A stretch of 64,000 nt of DNA from Catalinimonas alkaloidigena (GCF_029504655.1 NZ_JAQFIL010000001.1:2237001-2301000), one strand, 5' to 3'. Shown: positions 52,055 through 61,772, numbered from the stretch's first letter. Program-made: numbers and translations. The notes: generated by a model from the sequence alone, not told the origin.

Positions 52055-52921
52055 TTATAAATCACCTGCCCAGCGAATGGCATTTCCTAATAACGTTATA
52101 TAATCTTCTTCCTGAAATGCTGCCCCCTGGTGCCCAAGGGCAGAGTAAAATGCCTTGCCTTGACCTACTGTTTTGTACCAGACAATAGGATGATCATCTC
52201 CCATGCCCCAGTCTTTGTCAGTAGCCAGAAAACCCATATTGCCGCTGGGGTTGATGTTACTTTCGTCTAACATATAGAGCACCTGGGCACCATTATTTCG
52301 GGGATTGTCATAGAACATATACCACTCATCCGCATGCAACCAAGATTGGGGTAAATCCTTACTTAAGTCTGTGATGGAAAGATTGGTTTCCAGATTCAAC
52401 TCTGCTTCCTGTATCTGAGGGGCAATAGGGTGGTGAGAGAAATGTGCGCCTATTACCTTGTTTTCGTACCATTCCCATTGGTGTGAGTTGTCTCCGGCAG
52501 CATGAATACCTACAAAGCCTCCGCCATTTTCCAGAAACGCTTTGAAATGTTGACGTTGTTCTTCGTTCAGCACTTTGCCACTTACGTTGTTCCAGATCAC
52601 TACCTCAAAACGAGATAATTGCTCAGGGTTGAATACCGCACCATTATCGGTGTCATACAGGCTCCATCCGTTCACTTTCGCTATTTGTCTGAAGGCAGGG
52701 CGTGATGCTTCAATGGCTTCTCCATGCCGGAAGCCATTGGTTTTAGAGAAGAGGAGTACTGCAGGGCTTTTCAGGTCAGCAGGCAATTCAGGTGCGGTTG
52801 TCTCATAAAAGTTAAACCCATAACGAACTTTGTAGATGAACGCTCCTAAACCAAGCGCTGCCACCAGTGCGATGCTCAGCACAGTAAAGGCGCTAATTTT
52901 CAAAATTTTTCTGATATTCAT
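52055..52921 (-). CDS. Second ThuA-domain protein, membrane-anchored
   Basis: 288 residues. An N-terminal hydrophobic helix (ISAFTVLSIALVAALGLGAFIY) without a lipobox probably anchors it to the inner membrane. The ThuA domain matches its neighbour block for block: LLFSKTNGFRHGEAIEAS, GGGFVGIHAAGDNSHQWEW, GAHFSHHPIAPQIQEAE, DEWYMFYDNPRNN and AFYSALGHQGAAFQ. The two genes are on the same strand, separated by 165 bases. They look like a duplication that diverged in mode of anchoring. Function unknown; likely periplasmic. Confidence 0.85.
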   Translation of the reverse strand: MNIRKILKISAFTVLSIALVAALGLGAFIYKVRYGFNFYETTAPELPADLKSPAVLLFSKTNGFRHGEAIEASRPAFRQIAKVNGWSLYDTDNGAVFNPEQLSRFEVVIWNNVSGKVLNEEQRQHFKAFLENGGGFVGIHAAGDNSHQWEWYENKVIGAHFSHHPIAPQIQEAELNLETNLSITDLSKDLPQSWLHADEWYMFYDNPRNNGAQVLYMLDESNINPSGNMGFLATDKDWGMGDDHPIVWYKTVGQGKAFYSALGHQGAAFQEEDYITLLGNAIRWAGDL

Positions 52922-53132
52922 GCTAAATCATATTTATGCTTTTGATCAACCCAATGATGATTTAATATAGCTTCCCCTTTAAAAATAATAAACAAATGAT
53001 GAAACAGTAGAGAGCGTAGCTACATTTCCCTGCAAAATACAGTCGCTTGGCTGCAAAAAGCTTGGGAATAATGAATGGTTAGTGAATAATGAAGACTAAT
53101 TCATCATTGGTTATGCTTCAATTTTCATCAAT

Positions 53133-53562
53133 ATGTTTAAAAACTGCCTGCTTATAGCACTCAGAAATTTTCGGAAGCATAAGGCTTTCACTGCTATCAA
53201 TACCATTGGGCTGGCTTTGGGTCTGAGTTGCAGTCTGTTTAGGTCTTTCGGGCCTGGCTACATTTACAGTGAAAGAACGCACCAAATAAATTGGTATTCG
53301 TTAAGTATTAGTTGCCTCTGTATTATTTCCCTTATCCAAAGATTACATTAAACTGATTATCATTGCGCTGCTCATCGCTATTCCTGTTGCCAATTATTTT
53401 CTGAAGGAGTGGCTGAACAATTTCGCCTACAAGATAGAGGTGAAATGGTGGTTGCTTGTGCTTCCCAGCCTATTGGTACTACTGGTAGCCATGCTCAGCA
53501 TTAGTAGTCAAACGCTGAAAGCCGCCAGACAAAATCCGGTGGATAGTTTGAAATATGAATGA
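53133..53562 (+). pseudogene. Remnant of a MacB/FtsX-type ABC permease
   Basis: The first 36 codons (MFKNCLLIALRNFRKHKAF, INTIGLALGLSCSL) are the exact N-terminus of the large Bacteroidota FtsX-like permeases of about 800 residues. Directly after it comes FGPGYIYSERTHQI, which fits the much later FGLxGxxxxSERRTKEIG region of the same family. After frame disruptions, C-terminal codons resume in another frame (VLFPLSKDYIKLIIIALLI, EWLNNFAYKIEVKWWLL, QTLKAARQNPVDSLKYE) to a TGA at 53560-53562. Roughly 650 internal codons are missing. It cannot make a functional transporter and no partner gene is adjacent. Confidence 0.85.
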
Positions 53563-53810
53563 ATCATAATAGTGAGAGAAAAAGGTTATTCTTATTAATA
53601 TGATGTTCCATTCCTTTTAAAAATGAGTAGTTGTTAACATTTACAGTAGTTATATTCTAATAATTTGATATTTATCAAAACTTTATATTGTATTTGCAGT
53701 CAATCAGCTAAGAGGTAATTAGTTGTTTCTGGCTTTGTGTAACTAATCATTACTATTTTTTCACTGCCAGTCTGCAATCAATATTTTTTCAACTTTAATT
53801 TTTTTGACTT

Positions 53811-54428
53811 ATGAGAAGCTCAAGCATATGTTGCCTAATACTGATGTGTTTACTTTTTAATGCTCATGCAAGTGATTTACCCAAAAGGGACTGGAATTGG
53901 GGTAAAATTTTGCTGAAAGAAGGGAATGTGTTAGAAGGTGAAATTCAGCACGATCTTGACCAGAATGTTGTATTACTCAAAAAGGAAGGAGTGGTAAAAG
54001 CTTTTAGTGTATACAATGTCAATTATTTTAAGGTCATTGATGAAGATAGGGGAATGATACGTAACTTTTATAGTATGCCTTATGAGCAAAATGGTCATGA
54101 AAGACTGATGTTTTTTGAACTGGTATTTGAGGACGGCTTTGTATTATTTAGTAGAGAATCAAAGGTAGCAAAGAAGCATGCGCAGCTCAAAAAAGTACCC
54201 TATGTGCAGGATGGTACTTACGACAGCAGTTTAGTGAAGGTCAGTAACTATTATTTGTTTATGCCTGATGGTACTTTTCAAGCAATTCATACTGATTTCA
54301 GCAGTATTGTGGATTCTTTATCTTTAAATAAAGAGGAAAAAAAAGAAATGCGTCAGTTTATCCTTCAAAACGACCTGGATCTAAACGATCGTTCTGATTT
54401 TATAAAGGTGCTATACGAAATGGTATAA
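53811..54428 (+). CDS. Exported protein of unknown function
   Basis: 205 residues with a Sec signal (MRSSSICCLILMCLLFNAHA, cut after HASD). The mature part has a short beta-rich N-terminal domain (GKILLKEGNVLEGEIQHDLD, VVLLKKEGVVKAFSVYNV) that looks like a small strand-turn-strand unit, and a charged C-terminus (KEEKKEMRQFILQNDLDLND). No family recognised. It is preceded by 248 bases without another gene, after the FtsX remnant, and convergent with the universal stress protein gene. Confidence 0.6.
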   Translation: MRSSSICCLILMCLLFNAHASDLPKRDWNWGKILLKEGNVLEGEIQHDLDQNVVLLKKEGVVKAFSVYNVNYFKVIDEDRGMIRNFYSMPYEQNGHERLMFFELVFEDGFVLFSRESKVAKKHAQLKKVPYVQDGTYDSSLVKVSNYYLFMPDGTFQAIHTDFSSIVDSLSLNKEEKKEMRQFILQNDLDLNDRSDFIKVLYEMV

Positions 54429-54450
54429 ATCCAAGCGTGAATGACAAATA

Positions 54451-54472
54451 CCTGCAGGTAAATGCCTGCAGG
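54451..54472. other. CCTGCAGG inverted repeat between convergent genes
   Basis: Two copies of the self-complementary octamer CCTGCAGG (54451-54458 and 54465-54472) are separated by 6 bases. They can form one 8-pair hairpin. There is no T-tract, so it is not a canonical terminator, but its position at the junction of the genes ending at 54428 and 54482 suggests a transcript-end structure. Confidence 0.5.
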
Positions 54473-54481
54473 CTGCTTCCG

Positions 54482-55261
54482 CTAAAAATAGATGTATACA
54501 GGTATTTTAGCATCTAAAGCAATTTTACGACCCAGATTACCTACAAATATTTTTTCAAAAATAGCCTGAATGCTGGGCAAAAATATCATCTGTATTTTGT
54601 ATTTCTCTACATGCTCAGTGATCTGGCTGATCAGTTCTTTGTAGGTATCAAAAGTAGACTGCTCTGTTTGTTCTGGCTTAAAGTCACCCATTACAGAAGA
54701 TGGATCGTCAGATGAAGCTGTTTTAGCTTGTTGATATTTTGTCTGAAGAAGATAGGCCTTGGCATCAATTTTCTTTAAAAGTGAGCCCAAATGTTTAAAG
54801 GCAGGCACATCTGTGCGAGCATCAGTAAAGTCGTTGACTACTAATATATTCTTTATCGGCTGATAGCTATTATTCTCAGGAATGAGGATGGAAGAAGCTT
54901 TTCCCTTTTGTGCTATTTTTGTTGAAATACTCCCTACGTTAAAATCTAGCTTATCATCATCGTGAGTAAGCATGCTGATCAAATCATATTTATCTTCTTT
55001 AAGCATTTTGTTAAAACCCTCCATCACCGGCCCGGTCTCTGACCTGGACTCAATCGTAAGCTCACTGGCAGTATTGTGTTTGCTGTTGATATTGTCCAGA
55101 GTATTTTTCAGACCATTATCAGAATTTTCTACTTCTTCTGCTTTGATAGCATCATTAAAAAGAATCAGTTTTGCCTTGTCTTTAAGACCTAGGTCAATGG
55201 CGTATTGCAATGCCAGTTCTGAATTTTCTGAAAAGTCGGTAGGCACTAAAATTTTTTCCAT
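54482..55261 (-). CDS. Universal stress protein, tandem UspA-like
   Basis: 259 residues. Two UspA-like units: the first from ILVPTDFSENSELALQYAIDLG, ending KGKASSILIPENN (about residues 3-130), and the second from NILVVNDFTDARTDVPAFKHL to KIPVYIYF. The tandem arrangement is common in Bacteroidota. The glycine-rich ATP-binding loop G-x-x-G-x-G-S/T of ATP-binding Usps is not evident, suggesting a UspA-type member that does not bind ATP. It stands beside DnaJ-like and Hsp20 genes on the same strand. Confidence 0.82.
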   Translation of the reverse strand: MEKILVPTDFSENSELALQYAIDLGLKDKAKLILFNDAIKAEEVENSDNGLKNTLDNINSKHNTASELTIESRSETGPVMEGFNKMLKEDKYDLISMLTHDDDKLDFNVGSISTKIAQKGKASSILIPENNSYQPIKNILVVNDFTDARTDVPAFKHLGSLLKKIDAKAYLLQTKYQQAKTASSDDPSSVMGDFKPEQTEQSTFDTYKELISQITEHVEKYKIQMIFLPSIQAIFEKIFVGNLGRKIALDAKIPVYIYF

Positions 55262-55384
55262 GTTCAGGTTTGAGTTCTTAGAGTTAAATGGCGCTAATAT
55301 AAGAAGCCAGAGTCATTTTTGTAAACCCCAAACGGTTTTGAGTGACGAAAAAGTGGAACGGGGTCTTGGAAAGCCAAACAAGGG

Positions 55385-56341
55385 CTAAGCATAACTTGCT
55401 TTGCCCTCTCTGACCTGTTTTAGTTTTTGGAAGAGTTCTTTCTCTTCTTCACTTAGGTTTTTGGGTAGCTGCACCTGTACTTTTGCATACAAATTACCCT
55501 TTCTCTGAGGTTGTTCGTAATGTGGCATGCCCAACCCTTTTAGCCTAAGCACTTTTCCATTTTCTGTTCCTGCCTCAATGGGAACATTAATTTTACCTTT
55601 AAGCGTATCAACCTGTACTTTACCTCCTAAGACAGCTGTATAAAGGTCTACATTGAGGTCGGCATAGAGGTCGTCTCCTTTTCTTTCAAAGTTTTTGCTG
55701 GACTTTACATTAACGTGCAAGTACAGATCTCCTGATGGACCTCCATGGGGGCTTGGTGCACCCTTTCCTTTGATCCTCAAAGTTTTACCATCTTCCAGGC
55801 CAGGCTTCAGTTTCATCCTGATTTTCTGGCCGTTTACATGGATCAGATGCGTAGCGCCATGATATGCTTCTTCCAGGCTGATACTGATCTTAGCCTCCAG
55901 GTCTTGTCCTTTCATTGCCTGCTGGTAACCATAAGGGTCACGCTGGGTGCGACCTCCGCTACGATTTCCTCCGACCCCCCCAAAAAAACTTTCAAAGAAG
56001 TCAGAGAAACCACCATTGCCGAAGAGGTCATTCAGGTCACCTTCAAAATGTACGCTGGATCCTTGTGGTCTGCCTCCAAAATTTGACCAGCCGGGATCAG
56101 GTCCATACTGCTGATAGTGTTTCCAGTTTGCCCCCAGTTCATCATACCGCTTACGTTTTTCCGGGTCTTTTAGTACTTCATAGGCTTCAGCAATATCTTT
56201 AAATTTATCTTCCGCAGACTTATCATCCGGGTTCTTGTCGGGGTGGTACTTTACTGCCAGCTTTCGATACGCTTTCTTAATAGCATCCTGCGTGGCACTT
56301 TTCTCAACCCCAAGTATTTTATAATAGTCTTTATAATCCAT
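55385..56341 (-). CDS. cbpA: DnaJ-like co-chaperone (CbpA type)
   Basis: 318 residues. A J domain opens the protein ([30 protein letters not shown] with the HPD triad that stimulates DnaK). A Gly/Phe-rich linker follows ([19 protein letters not shown]), then two substrate-binding beta domains ([48 protein letters not shown], quoted in pieces). The zinc-finger CxxCxGxG repeats of DnaJ are missing, so it is the CbpA/DjlA-like class. The neighbouring Hsp20 and stress genes fit a heat-shock grouping. The CbpM modulator gene was not seen. Confidence 0.9.
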   Translation of the reverse strand: MDYKDYYKILGVEKSATQDAIKKAYRKLAVKYHPDKNPDDKSAEDKFKDIAEAYEVLKDPEKRKRYDELGANWKHYQQYGPDPGWSNFGGRPQGSSVHFEGDLNDLFGNGGFSDFFESFFGGVGGNRSGGRTQRDPYGYQQAMKGQDLEAKISISLEEAYHGATHLIHVNGQKIRMKLKPGLEDGKTLRIKGKGAPSPHGGPSGDLYLHVNVKSSKNFERKGDDLYADLNVDLYTAVLGGKVQVDTLKGKINVPIEAGTENGKVLRLKGLGMPHYEQPQRKGNLYAKVQVQLPKNLSEEEKELFQKLKQVREGKASYA

Positions 56342-56391
56342 GATCAGCTATTAAGTTTATTTAAAAAGCGTTACAATCCTATTTTCAGTGC

Positions 56392-56418
56392 AAAAAAAAG
56401 GCGGGAAATGATCCCGCC
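56392..56418 (-). terminator. Terminator of the Hsp20 gene
   Basis: On the minus strand GGCGGGA (56418-56412) pairs with TCCCGCC (56406-56400), 5-base loop, followed by eight T residues. It lies a few bases after the restored Hsp20 stop at 56427, supporting that the gene once ended there rather than at 56476. Confidence 0.9.
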
Positions 56419-56426
56419 TCAATTCT

Positions 56427-56871
56427 TTACGCAATTTCTATCATTCGGGCCGGTTTTTCTTTTGCCTCTTCCCGCTTAGGTACATTCAGATAAAGAACAC
56501 CATTTTTCGTATTTGGCAGCGACTTGATCTCCATCTACCTGGTTTTTAGGTAAGCGGAAGCTACGCTGGAATGAATGGTAGTGAAACTCTCTGCGGGTAT
56601 AGTTTCCTTCTTTATCTTTCTCATCTTTTTTGTCTTCCTGCTTTGCAGAAATTGTCAAGACATCATTGTTAATTTCTACTTTAAAGTCTTCCTTTTTCAT
56701 GCCGGGTACTGCGACCTCAAGCGCAAACCCTTCTTTATTTTCTTTTACGTTAACTGCTGGGACAGTACCTCTTACGGCATGGCCTTCGTTGCCAAACCAT
56801 TGATCAAGTTCTTTAGTAAAGTTATCATCAAAGAATCTTGGAAACCAGTTATTATATCTTGCTAGTGTCAT
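56427..56871 (-). pseudogene. Hsp20 small heat-shock protein with C-terminal frameshift
   Basis: From the ATG at 56871 (MTLARYNNWFPRFFDD) the alpha-crystallin domain is readable: AVNVKENKEGFALEVAVPGM, KEDFKVEINNDVLTISAKQE and FHYHSFQRSFRLPKNQVDGD. The current frame then ends AAKYEKWCSLSECT. If one base of the A5 run (T5 on the plus strand, 56503-56507) is removed, the classical end AAKYENGVLYLNVPKREE... PARMIEIA appears, with its stop at 56427 just before the terminator. The I-x-I/V tail needed for oligomer assembly (MIEIA) is thus lost in the present frame. An upstream ATG at 56916 would add 15 residues and is not favoured. Confidence 0.85.
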
Positions 56872-57109
56872 TTTGTTAATATTTTTAGTGATTAATCTAT
56901 CATTTACATCTAGCATTATACAAACTGAATACCAAGTGCTAAAACAGGGTCTTTCAAAGAAAATTTATGACATAATGTCGCAAAATTAAGAATTTCATTA
57001 ATTTTTCATGACAAAGTGGCTTAGTTGTATTTTTATATCCCGCCAAAGCTCGTATTATTGGCAGTTCTTAAAAAGGGTTAATCTGAGTATTACACCATAT
57101 TAATTTGCT

Positions 57110-59320
57110 ATGAAATTCATCTCTTGGGTTAAAAAGAAGAATTCTACTGATTTGGAAGAAGACAATGGTAAGCTTGGAACTTTTGGTGGTGTATTTGTCC
57201 CTTCCCTGCTTACCATTCTGGGAGTAATTATGTATCTCCGTTTCGGATGGGTAGTAGGGAATGTAGGTTTGTTTGGTACCCTGATCATCGTGACATTATC
57301 TACCAGCATTACTTTTCTCACGGCTCTTTCCATTGCAGCAATTTCTACGGATCAGGTAGTAAAAACCGGTGGTGCCTATTATATGATCAGCCGGTCATTG
57401 GGGATTGAAACCGGTGGGGCGGTGGGTATCCCCCTTTTCCTAGCACAGGCCTTATCAGTAGCTTTATATGTGATTGGTTTTGCCGAGAGTTTAACAGAAG
57501 TTTTTCCTGCATTCAATATTAAGGTAGTAGGTATAGTGGTCACAGTACTGATTTCATTGCTAGCCCTTTATTCTACCCAGGCTACGATCAAAACACAGTA
57601 TTTTATTCTGGCGGCTATCGCCCTGTCACTTATCTCCTTGCTATTGGGTAAGCCACTGGAAGATACTCAGATAGAAATGTGGGGAGCTCCTGCACATCGC
57701 AGTGAAAATTTCTGGGTGGTATTCGCAGTATTTTTTCCTGCGGTGACAGGTATCATGGCGGGTGTTAACCTATCAGGAGATCTGAAAAACCCGTCAAAGT
57801 CTATTCCTAAAGGTACTTTTATGGCAGTAGGAGTGGGCTACATCATTTACATGCTGCTTCCGATCATTCTGGCAGGCAGAGCCGATGCCACAACATTACT
57901 TACTGAACCTTTGATCATGCGACGCCTTGCCTGGTGGGGTGATGCTATATTGCTGGGAGTTTGGGGTGCTACATTATCCAGCGCGGTAGGGAGCTTATTA
58001 GGCGCACCACGCATCCTGCAGGCTCTTGCCAGTGATAGAGTATTACCTCACTATTTACAGTGGCTCGGAAGAGGAAATGGAAAATACAACATACCTCGTG
58101 CGGGCACCTTACTTACTATGGTATTAGCGATAGTCGCCGTCTATCTTGGAAACCTGGATATTATCGCACCTGTGCTCAGTATGTTTTTCCTGACTACCTA
58201 CGGCGTACTCAATATTGCAGCTGGGGTTGAGAATTTGTTGGGAAGCCCCTCATTCAGGCCTAGTTTCAGGGTGCATTGGTTTTTCTCATTTCTCGGTGCC
58301 ATCGGGTGTTTAGCAGTAATGTTTCTGATCAATGCTACAGCTACCGTAGTAGCAGCATTTTTTGTTTCAATGATATTTATCTGGCTGAAAAGGAGAGGTA
58401 TTCAGACTGCTTTTGGAGATGTACGCAGAGGGGTGTGGCTGGCCATCGCTCGCTCTGCTTTGCTCAGGGTAAATAAAGTAGCTGACCCAAAAAACTGGAG
58501 ACCTAACATACTTATCCTTTCAGGAGCACCTACAAAAAGATGGCATCTAATCACATTGGGAGCCGATTTCACCGGAGGACAGGCCCTCATGACGGTTTCT
58601 ACAGTGATCAAAGCTCCTGATGTTGCTTTTGAACGCCTTCAGAAAATGGAGGACAACATTCGTGAATTTTTACAAAGCCGTAGAATTCAGGCCCTGGTAC
58701 GGGTTGTCAATGCTGAAGACCCTTTTGTTGGAGGTGAAAGGTTGGTAAGTATGTATGGTATCGGAGGGCTAGTACCGAATACAGTTATGTTAGGTGATAC
58801 CCAGGAGATGGAGCATCATCAGCCATATTGTGATATGATCAGGCACTTTTATCAGGCACGAAGAAACGTAATCATTGTAAGGGCAGAAGAAGACGCCAGT
58901 TTTGGAGATAGGAAGAGAATAGACCTATGGTGGGGGGGGTTGAACAAGAATGGTGGATTGATGTTGCTCATGGCTTATTTGCTACAGAATAGCTTAAACT
59001 GGCAACATGCTGATGTAGTTGTAAAGATGGTCGTTTCTGATGAAAGCGCGGTTGACAAAACACGTAAAAACATTGATGACATATTACATAATATGCGGGT
59101 AAAGTTTGAACGGCAGGTTATTGTATCTAATGGGCGATCCTTCTGGGAAATATTAAAGCATGAATCTGATCAGGCAGATTTGGTAATGTTAGGTTTGGCA
59201 GAGCCTAATGAAGATTTTTTAACGTATTATGAAAGCCTGAGCGAAAAGACAGCCCATCTGCCACCTACTGTATTTGTCCTGGCAGCACAGGAACTGGATT
59301 TCAAGGATGTATTGCTCTAA
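57110..59320 (+). CDS. SLC12-like cation-chloride cotransporter family permease
   Basis: 736 residues. The first 450 hold about twelve membrane helices of the amino-acid-polyamine-organocation fold: GVFVPSLLTILGVIMYLRFGW, AISTDQVVKTGGAYYMISRS, FAVFFPAVTGIMAGVNLSGDL and SSAVGSLLGAPRILQALA. The LGVIMYLRFGWVVG and GAYYMISRSLG blocks are those of eukaryotic-type Na-K-Cl cotransporters. The last 280 residues are a soluble domain (LILSGAPTKRWHLITLGADF, ADLVMLGLAEPNEDF) that matches the SLC12 regulatory C-terminus. Predicted role: chloride-coupled ion or amino-acid transport in osmotic balance. Bacterial members exist but few are characterised. Confidence 0.88.
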   Translation: MKFISWVKKKNSTDLEEDNGKLGTFGGVFVPSLLTILGVIMYLRFGWVVGNVGLFGTLIIVTLSTSITFLTALSIAAISTDQVVKTGGAYYMISRSLGIETGGAVGIPLFLAQALSVALYVIGFAESLTEVFPAFNIKVVGIVVTVLISLLALYSTQATIKTQYFILAAIALSLISLLLGKPLEDTQIEMWGAPAHRSENFWVVFAVFFPAVTGIMAGVNLSGDLKNPSKSIPKGTFMAVGVGYIIYMLLPIILAGRADATTLLTEPLIMRRLAWWGDAILLGVWGATLSSAVGSLLGAPRILQALASDRVLPHYLQWLGRGNGKYNIPRAGTLLTMVLAIVAVYLGNLDIIAPVLSMFFLTTYGVLNIAAGVENLLGSPSFRPSFRVHWFFSFLGAIGCLAVMFLINATATVVAAFFVSMIFIWLKRRGIQTAFGDVRRGVWLAIARSALLRVNKVADPKNWRPNILILSGAPTKRWHLITLGADFTGGQALMTVSTVIKAPDVAFERLQKMEDNIREFLQSRRIQALVRVVNAEDPFVGGERLVSMYGIGGLVPNTVMLGDTQEMEHHQPYCDMIRHFYQARRNVIIVRAEEDASFGDRKRIDLWWGGLNKNGGLMLLMAYLLQNSLNWQHADVVVKMVVSDESAVDKTRKNIDDILHNMRVKFERQVIVSNGRSFWEILKHESDQADLVMLGLAEPNEDFLTYYESLSEKTAHLPPTVFVLAAQELDFKDVLL

Positions 59321-59505
59321 ACTATTTAGCAGCTCAATATGCTTAGAGAATAATAAATGAGATAGAGAGCTACTTCAATCTTTTGCCTTTTTCGTACGTT
59401 CAACTACTTTTAAAACAGTGATGGCTGAAATTCTTGAGAGGAAAATATATGAGTAACGGATGGAAGGGATAAGCTCAATTATTGCTGAAAATACCATAGA
59501 TAATA

Positions 59506-59775
59506 CTAGTAAAGACTATCCAGGTGGATAAAATCAGAATAATTTTCAAATAGTTCTTTTTCCTCGTGAGCAAGTACTTCACAGATTTGATTGATGCGTA
59601 CATCATACCAAATTTCTGCATAGAAGTTTTCAAGCTGAAATAAACCTACCAGATAGGGAAAAGATTGTCGCCTCATGATCAGTTGTCCATGTTCAAAAGC
59701 AAACTTCTCTTTGTAGTTGAGTGCCAGTAAGTTAAAATCCTGAATGCTTAACATTTTTAGCCTAACGATTTGCAT
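59506..59775 (-). CDS. Small hypothetical protein
   Basis: 89 residues with no signal. It reads as a compact alpha/beta unit (IQDFNLLALNYKEKFAFEHG, YLVGLFQLENFYAEIWYDVR, LAHEEKELFENYSDFIHLD). No family recognised with certainty; it has the look of the small Bacteroidota cytoplasmic proteins that sit alone near operon ends. The start may be the ATG at 59775 or 59754. It lies between the SLC12 gene and the NAD synthetase gene. Confidence 0.5.
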   Translation of the reverse strand: MQIVRLKMLSIQDFNLLALNYKEKFAFEHGQLIMRRQSFPYLVGLFQLENFYAEIWYDVRINQICEVLAHEEKELFENYSDFIHLDSLY

Positions 59776-59888
59776 TGGTATTTCACAAATAAATGGCTAA
59801 AACAGTTTATTATTTTTGTAATTAAGTTGTAAATGTGCCTAAAGTAATAAAATAAGCGAATTGACAATTATATGAAGAGTGACTAAGA

Positions 59889-61772
59889 TTAAAGTTGATC
59901 TAGTGCTTTCAGTTCTTCTTCAAACCCGCCGGATAGGATAGGAAATCTGCACCATGTTTTGGGATCTACATTGAAGTCGTCTATATGAAAAGCAGGTGCC
60001 ACCCTTTCCCGTTTCCATTGGTTTCTCGCCCAAAGCCTGAAAAACTTCTTAATGTGGCACTTTAAAAGTTCATTTTCTTCCAGTTTTAATACCTTCAGAT
60101 TTTGATAAACTTCTGTAGGAGGTAACCAATACCTAATAGCCTGCCGCTCTATTTCCATAAGCACTTGATAAGGCATCAGGTCGTTCTCATCAGTTTGAGT
60201 TTGTTCCAGAGGCCTGAGTTCAGCAGTAGGGTTGAGGCTATTTACCAGGGATAAACCCGGATAATTAAGCTTTTTATTAGCCCATTTGAGCCAGTGAAGA
60301 ATAAAAAATTTATCTACTGCGGCAATTGGAGCGATGCTTCCGCTGGTATCACCATCCATAGTAGTGTAACCTACATCAGCCTCACTGCGGTTGTTGGTCG
60401 CAATTAGAAGTGCTCCTTTAATATTCGCCAGCATCCAGATGCCCGGAATCCTAACTCTGGCCTGAATGTTCTGCAGGGCAATGTCGTCATCATCCCAGTT
60501 CAGATTTCTGGATAAACAGTTTTCTATTGTTTTACGGTAATTAGCTACTTCTTCATCCACTGTCCATGCATAGAACGTTGCTCCTATAGATTCGGCTAGT
60601 GTTTTAGCAGCCATGAAAGTATCTTCAGATGAATTTACCGTGCCTTGATAAGCCGTGAAAAGTAGAGTTTGCGTAATTTTTTTTGAAATATGCTCCTCTT
60701 CTTCAAGCTCCTTGAGTTCAAGTGCTTCTATCAGCTGAGGCAAAGCAAGTTTGTGTAAGAATTTTTCATACCCCAACTCTTTTACTCCTCTTCTGATCAT
60801 TTCTGCCACCAAAACGGAACAACTTGAAGAATCAGCACCTCCGCTGAGGGAAATGACAAATCCCTTTGAACGACTTTTCCGCATGTAGTCAAAGAGCGCC
60901 AGCGTTTCAGCACGAGTGAATTCAATCTCTTTTTCTTTACTGTCTTGTGTAGGCGTAGATTCTGAATTAGAGGAAGCTTCAAAATCTATCAAACTGGACA
61001 GTACATTGACATTTTCAAATGAAAATCTACGATTTTTTTTCAGCAGTTTACCGTGTTGAGCAATAAGTATCTCTCCGTCAAAAATGATTCTCCCTGACTC
61101 ATTCCCCAACATATTTGCGAATACATAACTACATTTAAGCTCATCAGAAACAGGAATCACCAAATTTTCTCTGAAATCAGATTTACCAAAAGAAAAATGA
61201 CTTGCACTTGGATTGAGAATTAGATTGACTCCTTTCTTTGCATGACGATAAGCCGGTCTTTGATCTTTCCGCCAGGCATCTTCACAAATCTCAAAGCCTA
61301 TTTTGATACCATGTAATTGATAAACTACATCACCAAAGTGATATTCTTTGCCATCTACTTGAATCTTTTCAAGGCGGTCGGCTGGCCATTGGGTAAACCA
61401 GCGGGGTTCATAATGTACTCCATCTTCAGCCAGAAATTGTTTTGCAGTAAAACCTACAATTTCGCAGTCATGGATAAGGCAGGCCACATTATAATTTCTT
61501 CCTTCAAACTTCATGGGTAAGCCCACTGCTACAGTGATATTACGACAAAGCGATTTGATATCAAGTAGTTGTTTTAAAGATTGTTCATACAACCACTCAC
61601 TCAAAAATAAGTCTTCACATCCATACCCACATATTGTAAGCTCAGGTAAACAGAGAATATCAACATTTCCCTCTTTAGCGAGTTCAATGGCGTGGGCAAT
61701 GTTGGTGAAGTTATTTTTCCAATCAATAGGAACCTGGTTAAGCGTGGCTCCCGCAACTCTTAATTTTGTCAT
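59889..61772 (-). CDS. nadE: Glutamine-dependent NAD+ synthetase
   Basis: 627 residues in two domains. The N-terminal nitrilase-type glutaminase shows LCLPELTICGYGCEDLF (catalytic Glu) and GFEICEDAWRKDQR (catalytic Cys in ICEDAW). The C-terminal part is the NH3-dependent synthetase with the PP-loop SLSGGADSSS and the later GALLIATNNRSEADVGYTT and GSIAPIAAVDKF blocks. It converts nicotinate adenine dinucleotide to NAD+ using glutamine nitrogen and ATP in the cytoplasm. Lies on the same strand as rnc, fabF and acpP. Confidence 0.95.
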   Translation of the reverse strand: MTKLRVAGATLNQVPIDWKNNFTNIAHAIELAKEGNVDILCLPELTICGYGCEDLFLSEWLYEQSLKQLLDIKSLCRNITVAVGLPMKFEGRNYNVACLIHDCEIVGFTAKQFLAEDGVHYEPRWFTQWPADRLEKIQVDGKEYHFGDVVYQLHGIKIGFEICEDAWRKDQRPAYRHAKKGVNLILNPSASHFSFGKSDFRENLVIPVSDELKCSYVFANMLGNESGRIIFDGEILIAQHGKLLKKNRRFSFENVNVLSSLIDFEASSNSESTPTQDSKEKEIEFTRAETLALFDYMRKSRSKGFVISLSGGADSSSCSVLVAEMIRRGVKELGYEKFLHKLALPQLIEALELKELEEEEHISKKITQTLLFTAYQGTVNSSEDTFMAAKTLAESIGATFYAWTVDEEVANYRKTIENCLSRNLNWDDDDIALQNIQARVRIPGIWMLANIKGALLIATNNRSEADVGYTTMDGDTSGSIAPIAAVDKFFILHWLKWANKKLNYPGLSLVNSLNPTAELRPLEQTQTDENDLMPYQVLMEIERQAIRYWLPPTEVYQNLKVLKLEENELLKCHIKKFFRLWARNQWKRERVAPAFHIDDFNVDPKTWCRFPILSGGFEEELKALDQL

